DNA of 64,000 nt from Bacteroidales bacterium (lineage in GTDB: Bacteria; Bacteroidota; Bacteroidia; Bacteroidales; UBA932): positions 40,399 to 104,398 of the forward strand of contig JAFWSX010000005.1 of the NCBI GenBank assembly GCA_017519185.1, in the 5' to 3' direction. The notes under the pieces are model-generated. The model saw nothing but the letters and a program-made list of their open reading frames with translations. It had not been told where the DNA came from and did no database searches. Of this stretch, positions 41,850 to 51,142 are shown piece by piece (the stretch's first letter is position 1; each line of letters starts with the position of its first letter). Both the position numbers and the translations under genes were made by a program.

Positions 41850-43298
41850 CTACAGGCTGTCGCCGAAATCGGCGCGGAACTTCTTGACCAGCTTCTGCTG
41901 CCAGTCGCTGACAGGCTCCAGACGGCCGAAGAAGAAACGCAGAACGCTCGGCTCCTCGGTGAATCTCAGACCACCGATGAGTTTGCGGTTGTCCCATACC
42001 CATTTCACGCGGTCTGCGACATATTCGAGCTGAGAAAGAGTGAAGACACGGCGGGGCACTGCAAGGCGGAGAAGCTCGAGAGCTGCATAGCGCTCGCTTC
42101 CGTCACGCTCACGCTGCTCGCTGATGGTTCCGCGCTCCATACCGCGGATACCGCCGGCGATATACATTGCAGCGCCGAGAGCACCTGCAGGATACTGTCC
42201 GTGAGGCATGTCAGGGAAGAATTCGCTGGCATTCAGATGGACGCCGAGACCGCCGGCCGGCCTTACTACAGGCACACCGTATTCGTGAAGTTCCTTCACA
42301 AGATGCTCGATGAAGAGCGGACCCTGGTTGATATATTCTTCGTCAAGAGTTTCATAAAGACCCACTGCGATAGCCTCCATAGAACGGACCTCCATACCAC
42401 CGTATGTGAGGAAACCTTCATAGAGAGGAACGTATTCTTTCATCTGGCGCATCAGTTCAGGGTTGTTCGAGCAGATGCAGCCTCCGCGGGCGAAACCGAG
42501 CTTGCGGGCTGAGAAGTAGACGATGTCGACTGCAGCACAAAGCTCAAACATAATCTCCTTGATGGTCTTGTTCTTGTAGGCTTCTTCCCTTGTCTTGATG
42601 AAGTGGAGGTTATCCTGGAGCAGGGATGCGTCGAGGACGCTGATGATGCCTTCCTGCTTGCAGATATCGGCAACTTCGTGGATGTTATGGGCAGATATGG
42701 GCTGTCCGCCGATCAGGTTGGTACCGGTCTCGATACGGAGCCACTTGATCTGGCTGCGGTGATCCTTGATGAACTGTTTCAGACGGGGAATGTCGAAGTC
42801 ACCTTTGAAAGGATCCAGATTGTTTGCATCCAGACCTTTCTGAGCTACCAGTTCCACCACGTCAGCACCGACGCGTGTGATATGTGCCTTGGCGGTCGTG
42901 AAGTGGAAGTTCATCGGAACGAGGTCGCCGGGCTTGCAGAATGCCTCTGCAAGGATGTTCTCGCAGGCACGTCCCTGGTGTGCAGGGAGAATGTCATCGA
43001 GACCCATAGTCTCTTTTATCGCTCTCTTGAGCCTGTAGAATGTCTCTGATCCGGCGTAGGCGTCATCTGCCTGGAACATTGCTGCCTGCTGGTTGTCACT
43101 CATTGCGTTGACTCCGGAGTCGGTCAGCATATCGATGTAGATGTCCTTGTTGTGAAGCAGGAAAGTGTTGTTTCCGGCCTCTTCCATCTTTTTCTGGCGC
43201 TCTTCTACCGGTAAGAGAAATAACTTCTGGACGATGCGTACCTTGTGCATCTCAAGGGGAACCTGATGCTCCTCGCGATAAAACTTGACTGTTGACAT
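41850..43298 (-). CDS. tnaA: Tryptophanase / tyrosine phenol-lyase family beta-eliminating lyase
   Basis: The 482-residue PLP enzyme (ATG at 43296-43298) has the family motifs DMLTDSGVNAMSD (56-68), HQGRACENI (107-115), GTNLIGGQP (192-200), SVLDASLL (220-227) and probable Schiff-base Lys266 in SARKLGFARGG, where classical enzymes have S-x-K-K-D. The family breaks the C-beta bond of tryptophan (indole), tyrosine (phenol) or cysteine. The altered active-site segment makes the substrate uncertain. The longer 5' extension lacks homology. The promoter TTG-N21-TATTTTTG (minus, 43360-43329) precedes the start. It is followed closely by DUF554. Confidence 0.83.
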   Translation of the reverse strand: MSTVKFYREEHQVPLEMHKVRIVQKLFLLPVEERQKKMEEAGNNTFLLHNKDIYIDMLTDSGVNAMSDNQQAAMFQADDAYAGSETFYRLKRAIKETMGLDDILPAHQGRACENILAEAFCKPGDLVPMNFHFTTAKAHITRVGADVVELVAQKGLDANNLDPFKGDFDIPRLKQFIKDHRSQIKWLRIETGTNLIGGQPISAHNIHEVADICKQEGIISVLDASLLQDNLHFIKTREEAYKNKTIKEIMFELCAAVDIVYFSARKLGFARGGCICSNNPELMRQMKEYVPLYEGFLTYGGMEVRSMEAIAVGLYETLDEEYINQGPLFIEHLVKELHEYGVPVVRPAGGLGVHLNASEFFPDMPHGQYPAGALGAAMYIAGGIRGMERGTISEQRERDGSERYAALELLRLAVPRRVFTLSQLEYVADRVKWVWDNRKLIGGLRFTEEPSVLRFFFGRLEPVSDWQQKLVKKFRADFGDSL

Positions 43299-43328
43299 GT
43301 TTAAAGGGTATGAAATGAAATAATGATA

Positions 43329-43336
43329 CAAAAATA
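43329..43336 (-). promoter_or_regulatory. -7 box for the tnaA-like operon
   Basis: TATTTTTG (minus) with TTG 21 nt upstream (43358-43360). It lies downstream of the terminator at 43372-43404, so the operon has its own start. Confidence 0.6.
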
Positions 43337-43371
43337 AGCAATATTTAGTCAGATAGCCAACAATATCAAAC

Positions 43372-43404
43372 AAAAAAGGACTTCCCGTCAAGAAGTCCTT
43401 TTTT
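43372..43404 (-). terminator. Rho-independent terminator of the beta-helix gene
   Basis: A 13-bp inverted repeat AAAAAAGGACTTC / GAAGTCCTTTTTT with a seven-base loop and T-run on the minus strand lies 20 bp after the stop of the gene at 43424. It may act in both directions. Confidence 0.85.
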
Positions 43405-43423
43405 ATTTGGTCAGAAAGTCCGG

Positions 43424-44974
43424 TTACTTGGGCATCTGGGCACCATAATTTGCCACCTTGCCGAAGAGGTCTTTTGCTTTCTCCCAGGGATACTTGTTGC
43501 AGTACATGCTGGGACGCACGATCTCGCTGCCCTGCTGGTTCAGTCCGAAGATGCGGTTGACCTGGTTTGCTGCGGAATTAGGGTTGTAGCTCTGCGACTG
43601 AATGATCTTAAGGCTCATAAAGCCTTCGAGATAGGGCTGGTCGATGGCGTTGATGAAGGCGTCGTTGCCCTCCGGCAGATCCTTGTTGCCTTCATACTTC
43701 GGACCGATCTGCTCCGCCTCGTCAATCCTTGAAGCAGACACTGAGATAGTGGCGGCTCCAGAAGAAGCAAGCTCGAGATCTCTCTTGTTGGCGAAGAAGT
43801 AGTTGTCATAGAGATTGCTGATCTTTGCTTTCTCCATCGAAGCATTCGACTCATAGAACACTCTTTCCACACCGCAATTGCTGTTGCAGCCGAAGATGTT
43901 GTTATAGACGTTGATGGTACGGATGCCGTTCATAAAGCGGAAGCCCTGACCCATATCCTCGAATGTCTTGGTGCGGGTCCAGGTGAAGAGGACGGTGTTG
44001 TGGTGGAAATCAAGCGATACTTCAGGGATATCTGCATCCTTCACGTTGCCCTTAACCTGGCAGGCAGCATAGCGGCAGGCGATGAAGATGTTGTTGCACA
44101 CTTCCATATGACCCTTGCCCATCAGAGCCTGAATGCCATAGTCGCGGCAGTTTACGAAGATACAGTTGGAAACTCGCACATTGCCCTCCACATCCATATG
44201 AAGGCCGTATTCGTCTCCGTTGGCATAGCCTACAGTAGGCATCGAGACAGAAGAGCCAGGCTCGATGAAACGTCCTGTCAGAACCCCTTCATTAGGCGTA
44301 CCGGTCACGTCTTCGTTCACATTCTTTACGAAATAGAGGTTGTTCTCTCCCATATCGAATACGAGTCCGTCGATAACCACGGTTCCCATAGGGCCGGTAT
44401 ATCCGATCGGCCTCCTTGCATTGATGTTGAACAGCGGAGCGATGAACTTCTGGTCGGTCGGCTGGATCTTGGTGACGTGCTTGATTATGTCACGCTCGTT
44501 GAAATCCGGTGAATAGCCGCCATAGATGCTGATGAACTTGCCCATATCGTGGGAAGCGTCGCCAAACTTGCCGCACTCTATGTAGCCACGGTCAAGGTTG
44601 CCGAGATAATTGCCTTCGGCGACACGTATCTCATCGTTGTCCGAGGCGGCGTCTATGGCTTTCTGCAAGTCTTTCATAGGAGTTGTCGGTGACAGGCCGT
44701 CGGCACGTGCCGAACCGGTTGTCGCACTAACGTAGTAGGTTTTGCCTTTGGGGGCGGGAACGGCAGAAGCCGCCTTGTTGAGAACGCCGGAAACTGCAGA
44801 GTTTGAAGAACTGCTTGTTCCGTTATTTCCGGTAACTCCGGAAACTGTCTCCTCGACAGCCTTCTTGGCAGCGTCTTTGAGACCTTTCAACAGATTCTGC
44901 GCCTGAAGCTGGCCTGAGAATGACAACATTGCCACGACGGCCACAGCCAGGATTTTGATGATAACCTTTCTCAT
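43424..44974 (-). CDS. Secreted parallel beta-helix (right-handed repeat) protein
   Basis: The 516 residues have a signal peptide (cut near LQAQ), a low-complexity helical stretch ending near residue 75, then the DUF1565-like opening YYVSATTGSARADGLSPTTPMKDLQKAID, followed by successive Asn- and Cys-containing beta-helix rungs (VRVSNCIFVNCRDYGIQA, HMEVCNNIFIACRYAA, NVYNNIFGC). The fold is common in secreted proteins that bind or cleave polysaccharides, but I see no certain catalytic residues. Promoter box TAAATTTG (minus, 44998-45005). It is divergent from the antiporter. Confidence 0.75.
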   Translation of the reverse strand: MRKVIIKILAVAVVAMLSFSGQLQAQNLLKGLKDAAKKAVEETVSGVTGNNGTSSSSNSAVSGVLNKAASAVPAPKGKTYYVSATTGSARADGLSPTTPMKDLQKAIDAASDNDEIRVAEGNYLGNLDRGYIECGKFGDASHDMGKFISIYGGYSPDFNERDIIKHVTKIQPTDQKFIAPLFNINARRPIGYTGPMGTVVIDGLVFDMGENNLYFVKNVNEDVTGTPNEGVLTGRFIEPGSSVSMPTVGYANGDEYGLHMDVEGNVRVSNCIFVNCRDYGIQALMGKGHMEVCNNIFIACRYAACQVKGNVKDADIPEVSLDFHHNTVLFTWTRTKTFEDMGQGFRFMNGIRTINVYNNIFGCNSNCGVERVFYESNASMEKAKISNLYDNYFFANKRDLELASSGAATISVSASRIDEAEQIGPKYEGNKDLPEGNDAFINAIDQPYLEGFMSLKIIQSQSYNPNSAANQVNRIFGLNQQGSEIVRPSMYCNKYPWEKAKDLFGKVANYGAQMPK

Positions 44975-45010
44975 AGCTTAGTTCATTTAGTTTCTTACAA
45001 ATTTAAATAT

Positions 45011-45018
45011 TATTTTTG
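45011..45018 (+). promoter_or_regulatory. -7 box for the antiporter-epimerase unit
   Basis: TATTTTTG fits TAnnTTTG; it lies 42 nt before the ATG at 45061 and 5 bp from the opposite -7 box of the beta-helix gene. Confidence 0.45.
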
Positions 45019-45060
45019 TTTATCCGTTTTATCGAAACCGTCTATTATACTGACACTAGT

Positions 45061-46473
45061 ATGGATATCTCAATTATTCTGATCGCGCTCGGTCTGCTGA
45101 TTTTCCTGTCCCACATTTTCGGTGCAGCATTCGCCAAGACAAAAGTACCGACTGTACTGCTGCTGATGCTGATCGGTCTTTTCATCGGCCCAATAACCGG
45201 CTGGATCACTCCGGAATCCTTCGGTAAGGTAGGCAGCGTATTCACCACCATAACTCTTATCTGCATCCTGTTCCAGAGCGGCACCACGCTTGACCTTCAC
45301 GTTCTTGGGAAATCCATAGGCCCTGCCCTGCTCGCCACAATCCTGAACTTCGTGGTAATAGTGGGCATAAGCGTGCTGCTCGGAATGTTTATGCTGGACC
45401 TGAAATTCATCCACTGCTGCTTCCTCGGAGCCGCTCTCGGCGGGACATCCGCTGCCGTGGTGATTCCTATGGTCAACCAGCTCAAACCCTCTGAAAAAGC
45501 AGCTACGGTCCTCAACCTCGAGGCCGCGCTCAGCGACATCGTCTGCCTGATCATCGCGATGTCCCTGCTGGAGAGTTTCGGAACCGGAGACATCGACCCG
45601 GGCATCATTGCCAAGGACATCGCTCTCTCGGTACTTGGATCTCTGGCTATCGGCATCATTGTCGGATTTGCGTGGATCGTCATACTCAAGAATCTGCTGT
45701 CCGACCTGCCGAACGCGATGTTCACGACATTCGCCCTCGCCTTCATCATATATGGCTTCACAAACCTCATAGGGTTGAACGGAGGTATGGCAATACTTGC
45801 ATTCGGCATCTCAGCGGCCAACTACCATATATCTCACGTGGCGAAGAAGTCGATGGCCGAAAAAGCTGAAGAGATGAGCCTCAGCAAAAGCGACAGAAAC
45901 TTCTATTCAGAAATCGTCTTTATCCTGCAGACCTATTTCTTCGTATATGTCGGCATCAGTATAAAGTTCAACAACTGGCGTTACCTTCTCGTGGGCGCCA
46001 TCTTCACAGCCCTGATTTTCCTCACCAGATTCGTCACGATGAGCTGTATGGGCAGGAAAGGCTTCTCGAAGAGAGACCTCCGCCTGATGCGCGTCCTCGG
46101 TCCGAAGGGACTTGTTGCCGCCGTGCTTTCTTCTCTGCCTCTGCAATGGGCTCAGTCCACAAATCAGCCCGAGTGGATGCTCAACTCCTGCCAGGCCATT
46201 CAAGATGTGGCTTATGCCGTCGTTCTGTTCAGCATAATAACCTGCAGCGTAATCATCATCCTGACCGAAAAGAAGGGAGACAAGGAAGAGCCCGCAGGCG
46301 CTGAACCTGTCGCCGAAGCCGCAGCTGAAACAGCCACTGAAGTGGCTGACGAAGCCACGGAAGCAATAGAAGCCGTAGAGGCCGCCGCTCCCGCACAGCC
46401 TGAAAACGACAGTTCAGTTCCGGAAGACTCTGCACCTTCTTCATCTTCATATTCCGACATAATCCCCGAGTAA
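45061..46473 (+). CDS. Cation:proton antiporter (CPA family) with acidic Ala/Glu-rich tail
   Basis: The 470-residue inner-membrane protein has about twelve hydrophobic segments, with VPTVLLLMLIGLFIGP near the N-terminus and LGGTSAAVVIPMVNQL and LEAALSDIVCLI in the core, where the Asp corresponds to the conserved carboxylate of CPA antiporters. It should exchange Na+ or K+ for H+. The start at 45061 gives a typical first membrane helix. The last 60 residues (after KKGDKEEP) are a low-complexity Ala/Glu/Pro tail without the TrkA-N domain of KefB. The epimerase-like gene starts 11 bp later. Confidence 0.83.
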   Translation: MDISIILIALGLLIFLSHIFGAAFAKTKVPTVLLLMLIGLFIGPITGWITPESFGKVGSVFTTITLICILFQSGTTLDLHVLGKSIGPALLATILNFVVIVGISVLLGMFMLDLKFIHCCFLGAALGGTSAAVVIPMVNQLKPSEKAATVLNLEAALSDIVCLIIAMSLLESFGTGDIDPGIIAKDIALSVLGSLAIGIIVGFAWIVILKNLLSDLPNAMFTTFALAFIIYGFTNLIGLNGGMAILAFGISAANYHISHVAKKSMAEKAEEMSLSKSDRNFYSEIVFILQTYFFVYVGISIKFNNWRYLLVGAIFTALIFLTRFVTMSCMGRKGFSKRDLRLMRVLGPKGLVAAVLSSLPLQWAQSTNQPEWMLNSCQAIQDVAYAVVLFSIITCSVIIILTEKKGDKEEPAGAEPVAEAAAETATEVADEATEAIEAVEAAAPAQPENDSSVPEDSAPSSSSYSDIIPE

Positions 46474-46484
46474 AGCGACATAAT

Positions 46485-47522
46485 ATGAAAGTTTTGTTCA
46501 TAGGCGGAACCGGCACCATAAGCACCGCCATCTCGAAAAGAGTGCTCTCGAACCCGGACAACGAGCTGTACTTGATAAACCGAGGCAGCCGCAACAGCAT
46601 CCTCAGCGGCAACTTGAAACAAATCATCGCCGACATCAACGACGAAGCCGACGTGGCCGCAAAGCTCAAGGGGCTCAGCTTCGACGTGGTCTGCGATTTC
46701 ATCTGCTTCCATCCCGACCAGATAAAGAGGGACTACAGACTCTTCAAAGGGAAGACCGCCCAGTTTATGTTCATCAGCACCGCATCTGCCTATAACAAGC
46801 CGGCAAGGGATTACGTCATCACCGAGGGCACGTCGCTGGCCAACCCCTATTGGGAATATTCGAGGAAGAAAATCGAGTGCGAGGAATTCCTGATGGAGAA
46901 ATACCGCGAAGAAGGATTCCCGGTAACCATCATCCGCCCCAGCCACACCTACGACGAGCGCAAGGTTCCGCTGGGAGTGCACGGCCGTGTCGGCAGTTTC
47001 TCGGTGCTGAAACGTATGCTCGAGGGCAAGCCTGTCATCATTCACGGAGACGGCACTTCGCTGTGGACACTGACTCACAACAGCGACTTCGCGAAGGGTT
47101 TCACCGGGCTTATGGGCAATCCCCTCGCCCTGGGCGAAGCATTCCAGATCACTTCCGGAGAATCGCTGACCTGGAACCAGATCTACCAGTGCATCGCCGA
47201 TGCTCTCGGAGTGGAACTCAAACCCTACTATGTTCCCTCACGGTTCCTGGCCGACATCGCTCCCGAAATGGATTTCGAAGGCAGCCTGCTCGGTGACAAG
47301 GCTTATTCTGTAATCTTCGACCAGAGGAAACTCAAGCGCGCCGTCCCGACATTTATGCCCGAAGTTCCCATCTGCCGCGGCTTGAAGAGCACCGTGGACT
47401 ACATAATGTCGCATCCTGAATGTCAGGAGGAGGACCCTGAGTTCGACGAGTTCTGCGACCGCACGATAGAGATCCTGGAAGCCGCGAAGGCCTCCTGCCG
47501 CAAGATCCTGAAGAAAGACTGA
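46485..47522 (+). CDS. NAD-dependent epimerase/dehydratase-family protein
   Basis: The 345-residue extended SDR-like protein has a Rossmann motif GGTGTIS (7-13) and the segment YWEYSRKKIECEEFL, which stands in for the YxxxK site, followed by IIRPSHTY. It would bind NAD(P) and act on a nucleotide sugar or similar substrate; the precise reaction cannot be assigned. The cysteine-rich C-terminus is short. It follows the antiporter closely, so they may be co-transcribed, although no functional link is evident. It converges with the M23 peptidase gene. Confidence 0.8.
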   Translation: MKVLFIGGTGTISTAISKRVLSNPDNELYLINRGSRNSILSGNLKQIIADINDEADVAAKLKGLSFDVVCDFICFHPDQIKRDYRLFKGKTAQFMFISTASAYNKPARDYVITEGTSLANPYWEYSRKKIECEEFLMEKYREEGFPVTIIRPSHTYDERKVPLGVHGRVGSFSVLKRMLEGKPVIIHGDGTSLWTLTHNSDFAKGFTGLMGNPLALGEAFQITSGESLTWNQIYQCIADALGVELKPYYVPSRFLADIAPEMDFEGSLLGDKAYSVIFDQRKLKRAVPTFMPEVPICRGLKSTVDYIMSHPECQEEDPEFDEFCDRTIEILEAAKASCRKILKKD

Positions 47523-47523
47523 T

Positions 47524-49221
47524 CTACCAGACTATTTTGAAGCTTGATTCGCTGCAGTTGCCGACAGCGTCATATACTGTCACCTTGACGTCGTGGCTGC
47601 CGCGCCGTACCCTGCCTTCCGAAAGGTAGACAGTGATGCTGCTGTTTTTCATCGAAGCCAGCGTCCATTCGCCGTCGACCAGCACTTCGAATTTGGCTAT
47701 TCCGGCCATATCGTCCGTTGCTGTGATGCGGAAGGTATTTCCGCTCACCTTGCCGCCGCTCTGAACGGCAGGTTTGAGGACAGGTGCTATGGTGTCCCTT
47801 GCCACGCAGTATCGCCCCGAACGCACTGAGGCAGTCAGCATTCCGTCGCTGATGACTCCCCCGACGCCTGACAGCTTTCCGTCAGAACTTACCCTGGCGA
47901 GAATCATCTTGTCTGTCAGCGCCTCATCGTAACCCACGGGGATGGTGACCTTGAACGGCTCGTGGAGAGCAAGCCTGTCGTCGCCGAGCTGCCATACGGG
48001 GGAATAGAAGCCGACAGAAGTGTCTGCATCGGCTATCTTGCCATACTGGAAATATACGTTGTTGTAGAGGGCGCCGAGCGGCATTGACACGCTGATGCCG
48101 TCAAGGACAAGGGAGTTGGGCACATACCACAGCATCGGCACCGTCAGTATGTTGTCATCCAGAGGCGCGTCCGCCTTGATGCTGTCGTCCCTGCGGAGAT
48201 AGAGGTTGGCCCTTGTAATGTTGCCGAAAATGTCGCTGGCCTCTACCGTAACCCTGTGCCGCTCATAGTCTGCAAGCTCGATGATGCCTCCGTTCTCCGC
48301 AGTTATCTTGGTCTTGGCCAGAAGGTTTCCCGGATCAACCTGGGTCTTGATGAAGTCCATTCCAGACTCTCCGGCGGCCACGGTACTCCTGATGTATTTG
48401 TCGATGTCATAGTTGAAATCGCCTATGTTGAGTTCGAAGAGCGGTTCTCCGTCGAGCAGAACCCTGTACTTTTCAACTCCGAGACGGCCGGTGGTTCCCT
48501 CCATCTTGTCGATGGCGTCGATTCCGAGATAGGATTTGGCAGGCACGCTTATGACGCTCTCCGAATACTTGCCCGACATAATCCTAAGTCTGCGTGAAAC
48601 GGGGATTCCGGTGCTGTCTTCATACGCATATACCGCAATCCTCTGAATCACGGGCGTCTGTGTGTCAGGCACGGAATAATACCCTTCCCTGAAAAAGTTG
48701 AACGGCGTATTGCCGTCGTCCCTGCGCACTTCCATATGAAGATGGGGTGCAACTGATGACCCGGTGTTGCCCACCTTGCCTATTATGTCGCCCATTTTCA
48801 CCGGGAACTCGTCCGGACCGAGCAGTATGTTCACCGAGAAGGAGCGCTTGTCGTACTGCTCCTGCAGGACTCGCTCGGAAATGTCGCTGCGGAACGACAG
48901 CATATGTCCATAGACAGACATAGTGCCATCAGGATGCGTTATATACAAACCGTTCCCGTAGCCGGTGGTCGAAACGCTGATACGGCTCACATATCCGTCC
49001 TTGATGGAATGAATGGGATCGCCCGTCTTGCCGCCTGTTCGAAAATCGATTCCGCCGTGGAAATGGTCGTGGCGCAGCTCTCCATACGACGCCGCGAATG
49101 ACATCGGCAGATCCAGCGGCTTGCCGTGCTTAATGACTGCAGTAGTGTCGGCGGCAAAACATACATTGGGAGCCAGAACGGCCGCAAATATCAGGACTGT
49201 AAGCAGTATGGAACGTTTCAT
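47524..49221 (-). CDS. M23-family peptidase (LytM domain) with long C-terminal region
   Basis: The 565 residues have a signal peptide (cut near CFAAD) and an N-terminal LytM/M23 domain. The metal ligands are His55 and Asp59 in HDHFHGGIDF and the HLHME motif near residue 168, so the zinc site looks intact. The C-terminal 380 residues are beta-rich and include Ig-like repeats near the end. It should cleave peptidoglycan cross-links or bind to cell wall in the periplasm. It starts 13 bp after dnaJ ends, so transcription from the grpE promoter may extend into it. Confidence 0.85.
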   Translation of the reverse strand: MKRSILLTVLIFAAVLAPNVCFAADTTAVIKHGKPLDLPMSFAASYGELRHDHFHGGIDFRTGGKTGDPIHSIKDGYVSRISVSTTGYGNGLYITHPDGTMSVYGHMLSFRSDISERVLQEQYDKRSFSVNILLGPDEFPVKMGDIIGKVGNTGSSVAPHLHMEVRRDDGNTPFNFFREGYYSVPDTQTPVIQRIAVYAYEDSTGIPVSRRLRIMSGKYSESVISVPAKSYLGIDAIDKMEGTTGRLGVEKYRVLLDGEPLFELNIGDFNYDIDKYIRSTVAAGESGMDFIKTQVDPGNLLAKTKITAENGGIIELADYERHRVTVEASDIFGNITRANLYLRRDDSIKADAPLDDNILTVPMLWYVPNSLVLDGISVSMPLGALYNNVYFQYGKIADADTSVGFYSPVWQLGDDRLALHEPFKVTIPVGYDEALTDKMILARVSSDGKLSGVGGVISDGMLTASVRSGRYCVARDTIAPVLKPAVQSGGKVSGNTFRITATDDMAGIAKFEVLVDGEWTLASMKNSSITVYLSEGRVRRGSHDVKVTVYDAVGNCSESSFKIVW

Positions 49222-49234
49222 CTGAATTGCCGGC

Positions 49235-50389
49235 TTATGAGAAGAACTGTTTTACCCTGTCAAAGAGATTTTTGTCATCCTGGCTAGGATTGGCCTTGAA
49301 GTTCTCGCTGGCCTCGAGTCTGGCCATCATCTCCTTCTCTGCCTTGTCCAGTTTCTTTGGTATCCATACCTGGACAAATACCAGCAGGTCGCCTGTACCA
49401 TAGCCGTTGACTGAAGGAAGTCCTTTGCCGCGGAGGCGGAGCACCTTGCCGGGCTGGGTTCCTGGTTCTACCTTTATCTTGAGTTTTCCGTCTATTGCAG
49501 GAATTTCCACCTGACATCCGTTTACCGCCTGGGGTATGGATATGAACAGGCTGTAGATGAGATCGTCTCCGTCACGCTCCAGCTGCGGATCCGGCTCTTC
49601 TTCGATCACGACGAGCAAGTTGCCGTTGATGCCGCCGTTGCGGGCCGCATTTCCCTTGCCCTGGACAGTCAGCTGCATTCCGTCGCTGACTCCTGCTGGA
49701 ATCTTGAAACTGATCTCTTCGCTGCCCTTGACCAGACCGCTGCCGCTGCACTTCTTGCAGGGATTCACAACCCTTCGGCCTTCACCGTTGCAATACGGGC
49801 AGGGTTGCTGGGTCTGCATCTGGCCGAGGATGGTCTGCTGCACCTTGGTGACCACGCCTGTACCGTTGCAATGCTCGCAGGTCTTTATGTCAGCCTCGCT
49901 GGCAGCACCACGGCCGTGGCAGTCGGGGCAGACCATCATCTTGCTGATCTTGACCCTCTTCTCCACTCCGTGAGCTATCTCGGCGAGAGAAAGTTTTACC
50001 CTGATGCGGATGTCGCTGCCGCGTGTGACTCTCTGTCCACGGGCACCGCCTCCGAACATACTCGAGAAACCTCCGAAGCCGAAACGGCCACCGAAAATGT
50101 CACCGAACTGCTCGAAGATGTCCTCCATAGAGAATCCGCCTGCCGCGCCACCAGCAGCACCGCTCATTCCGGCGTGGCCGAAGCGGTCGTAGCGGGCACG
50201 CTTCTCCGGATTGCTCAGCACGTCGTAAGCCTCAGCCGCCTCCTTGAACCTCTCCTCAGCTTCCTTGTCGCCGGGGTTCTTGTCGGGATGGTACTGGATG
50301 GCCTTCTTGCGGTATGCCTTCTTTATCTCTTCCTCGCTTGCGGTCTTATCGACCCCGAGGACCTCGTAATAATCTCTTTTCTCTGCCAT
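49235..50389 (-). CDS. dnaJ: Chaperone DnaJ
   Basis: The 384-residue protein has the J domain with HPD at 34-36, a Gly/Phe-rich region, four zinc-finger repeats ([32 protein letters not shown]) and the substrate-binding C-terminal domain. It stimulates DnaK ATPase and delivers clients. It follows grpE by 21 bp. dnaK itself is 11 kb away in the opposite orientation. Confidence 0.98.
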   Translation of the reverse strand: MAEKRDYYEVLGVDKTASEEEIKKAYRKKAIQYHPDKNPGDKEAEERFKEAAEAYDVLSNPEKRARYDRFGHAGMSGAAGGAAGGFSMEDIFEQFGDIFGGRFGFGGFSSMFGGGARGQRVTRGSDIRIRVKLSLAEIAHGVEKRVKISKMMVCPDCHGRGAASEADIKTCEHCNGTGVVTKVQQTILGQMQTQQPCPYCNGEGRRVVNPCKKCSGSGLVKGSEEISFKIPAGVSDGMQLTVQGKGNAARNGGINGNLLVVIEEEPDPQLERDGDDLIYSLFISIPQAVNGCQVEIPAIDGKLKIKVEPGTQPGKVLRLRGKGLPSVNGYGTGDLLVFVQVWIPKKLDKAEKEMMARLEASENFKANPSQDDKNLFDRVKQFFS

Positions 50390-50410
50390 ATAAGCCTCCT
50401 TACCAAAGGT

Positions 50411-51001
50411 TTAGATGCCTATCACAACCTTGGCGTACCTGATGACCTTCTCACCCATAGTATAACCTTTCTGGGTGACGTCTATAACTGTGTTTTTCTT
50501 TTTCTCGTCTTCCACCGGGAACTGTGCCACGGCCTCGTGGAAATCAGTGTCGAACTCCTTGCCGGCAGCTTCGATCTCGCTCACGCCGTTCTTCTTCAGG
50601 AATGCCACAAGCTTGTTGTAGATCAGCTCAGTGCCTTCCTTTGCAGATGCTGCGTCATCAGAATCCTTCATCGCTGCGAGAGCTCTCTCAAAATCGTCGA
50701 CAATCGGGAGCATATCCTTGACCAGCTTCTCGTTGGCGAGGTCGATCAGGTCCATACGCTCCTTGGCCGTACGGCGGCGGTAGTTGTCGAACTCTGCGGC
50801 CAGACGCAGATATCTGTCGTTAGACTCTGCAAGCTTGCCCTGCAGCTCTTTAACCGCCTTGGATGCAGGCTGCTCTTCGGCAGGTTCTTCCTGCTGTCCG
50901 GCCTCTTCCTTCACCTCTTCTGTCTGAGGAGCCTCCTGGCTTGCTGCAGCCTTCTGCTCTTCATCTTTTTTATGATCCATATGTTTGTTTTTCTTTGACA
51001 T
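50411..51001 (-). CDS. grpE: Nucleotide-exchange factor GrpE
   Basis: The 196 residues begin with a charged, Gln/Glu-rich tail of about 50 residues, followed by the long helical dimer region (LAESNDRYLRLAAEFDNYRRR) and the beta-domain motifs VIDVTQKGYTMGEKVIRYAKV. It releases ADP from DnaK. The start at 51001 is preceded at 51033-51055 by a motif shared with the dnaK leader. It leads grpE-dnaJ(-M23 peptidase). Confidence 0.97.
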   Translation of the reverse strand: MSKKNKHMDHKKDEEQKAAASQEAPQTEEVKEEAGQQEEPAEEQPASKAVKELQGKLAESNDRYLRLAAEFDNYRRRTAKERMDLIDLANEKLVKDMLPIVDDFERALAAMKDSDDAASAKEGTELIYNKLVAFLKKNGVSEIEAAGKEFDTDFHEAVAQFPVEDEKKKNTVIDVTQKGYTMGEKVIRYAKVVIGI

Positions 51002-51032
51002 AGTATGCGTTTTTTATGTGTCGCAAAGATAG

Positions 51033-51055
51033 AACAAATTATTTGCCAACTGGCA
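51033..51055 (-). promoter_or_regulatory. Heat-shock-type motif upstream of grpE, shared with dnaK
   Basis: On the minus strand TGCCAGTTGGCA is followed by AATAA and TTTGTT. The dnaK leader has TGCCATTGGCA, CAATC, TTCGTT at the same spacing. The shape TTGGCA-N5-TTYGT resembles a sigma-54 -24/-12 promoter, although the -12 GC is replaced by GT. The inverted repeat TGCCA-N2-TGGCA may bind a regulator. Confidence 0.5.
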
Positions 51056-51104
51056 GCAGTGCGACAAAATGGCAGAAGTGCAGTTTGCTTTATGAAAAAA
51101 ATGG

Positions 51105-51112
51105 TATTTTTG
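51105..51112 (+). promoter_or_regulatory. -7 box for purU
   Basis: TATTTTTG with TTTG at 51084-51087 (17-nt spacer). It leaves a leader of about 25 nt before the ATG at 51143. Confidence 0.5.
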
Positions 51113-51142
51113 CCGCTCGTTACACAACTGATTCAGACGAAT

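Noticed and set aside
43299..43391. Long N-terminal extension of the tryptophanase-like gene
   Set aside because: It runs through the -7 box and the terminator loop; the family begins at the ATG at 43298.
49805..50998. 397-codon plus-strand frame across dnaJ and grpE
   Set aside because: It is antisense to two unmistakable chaperone genes and lacks any motif.
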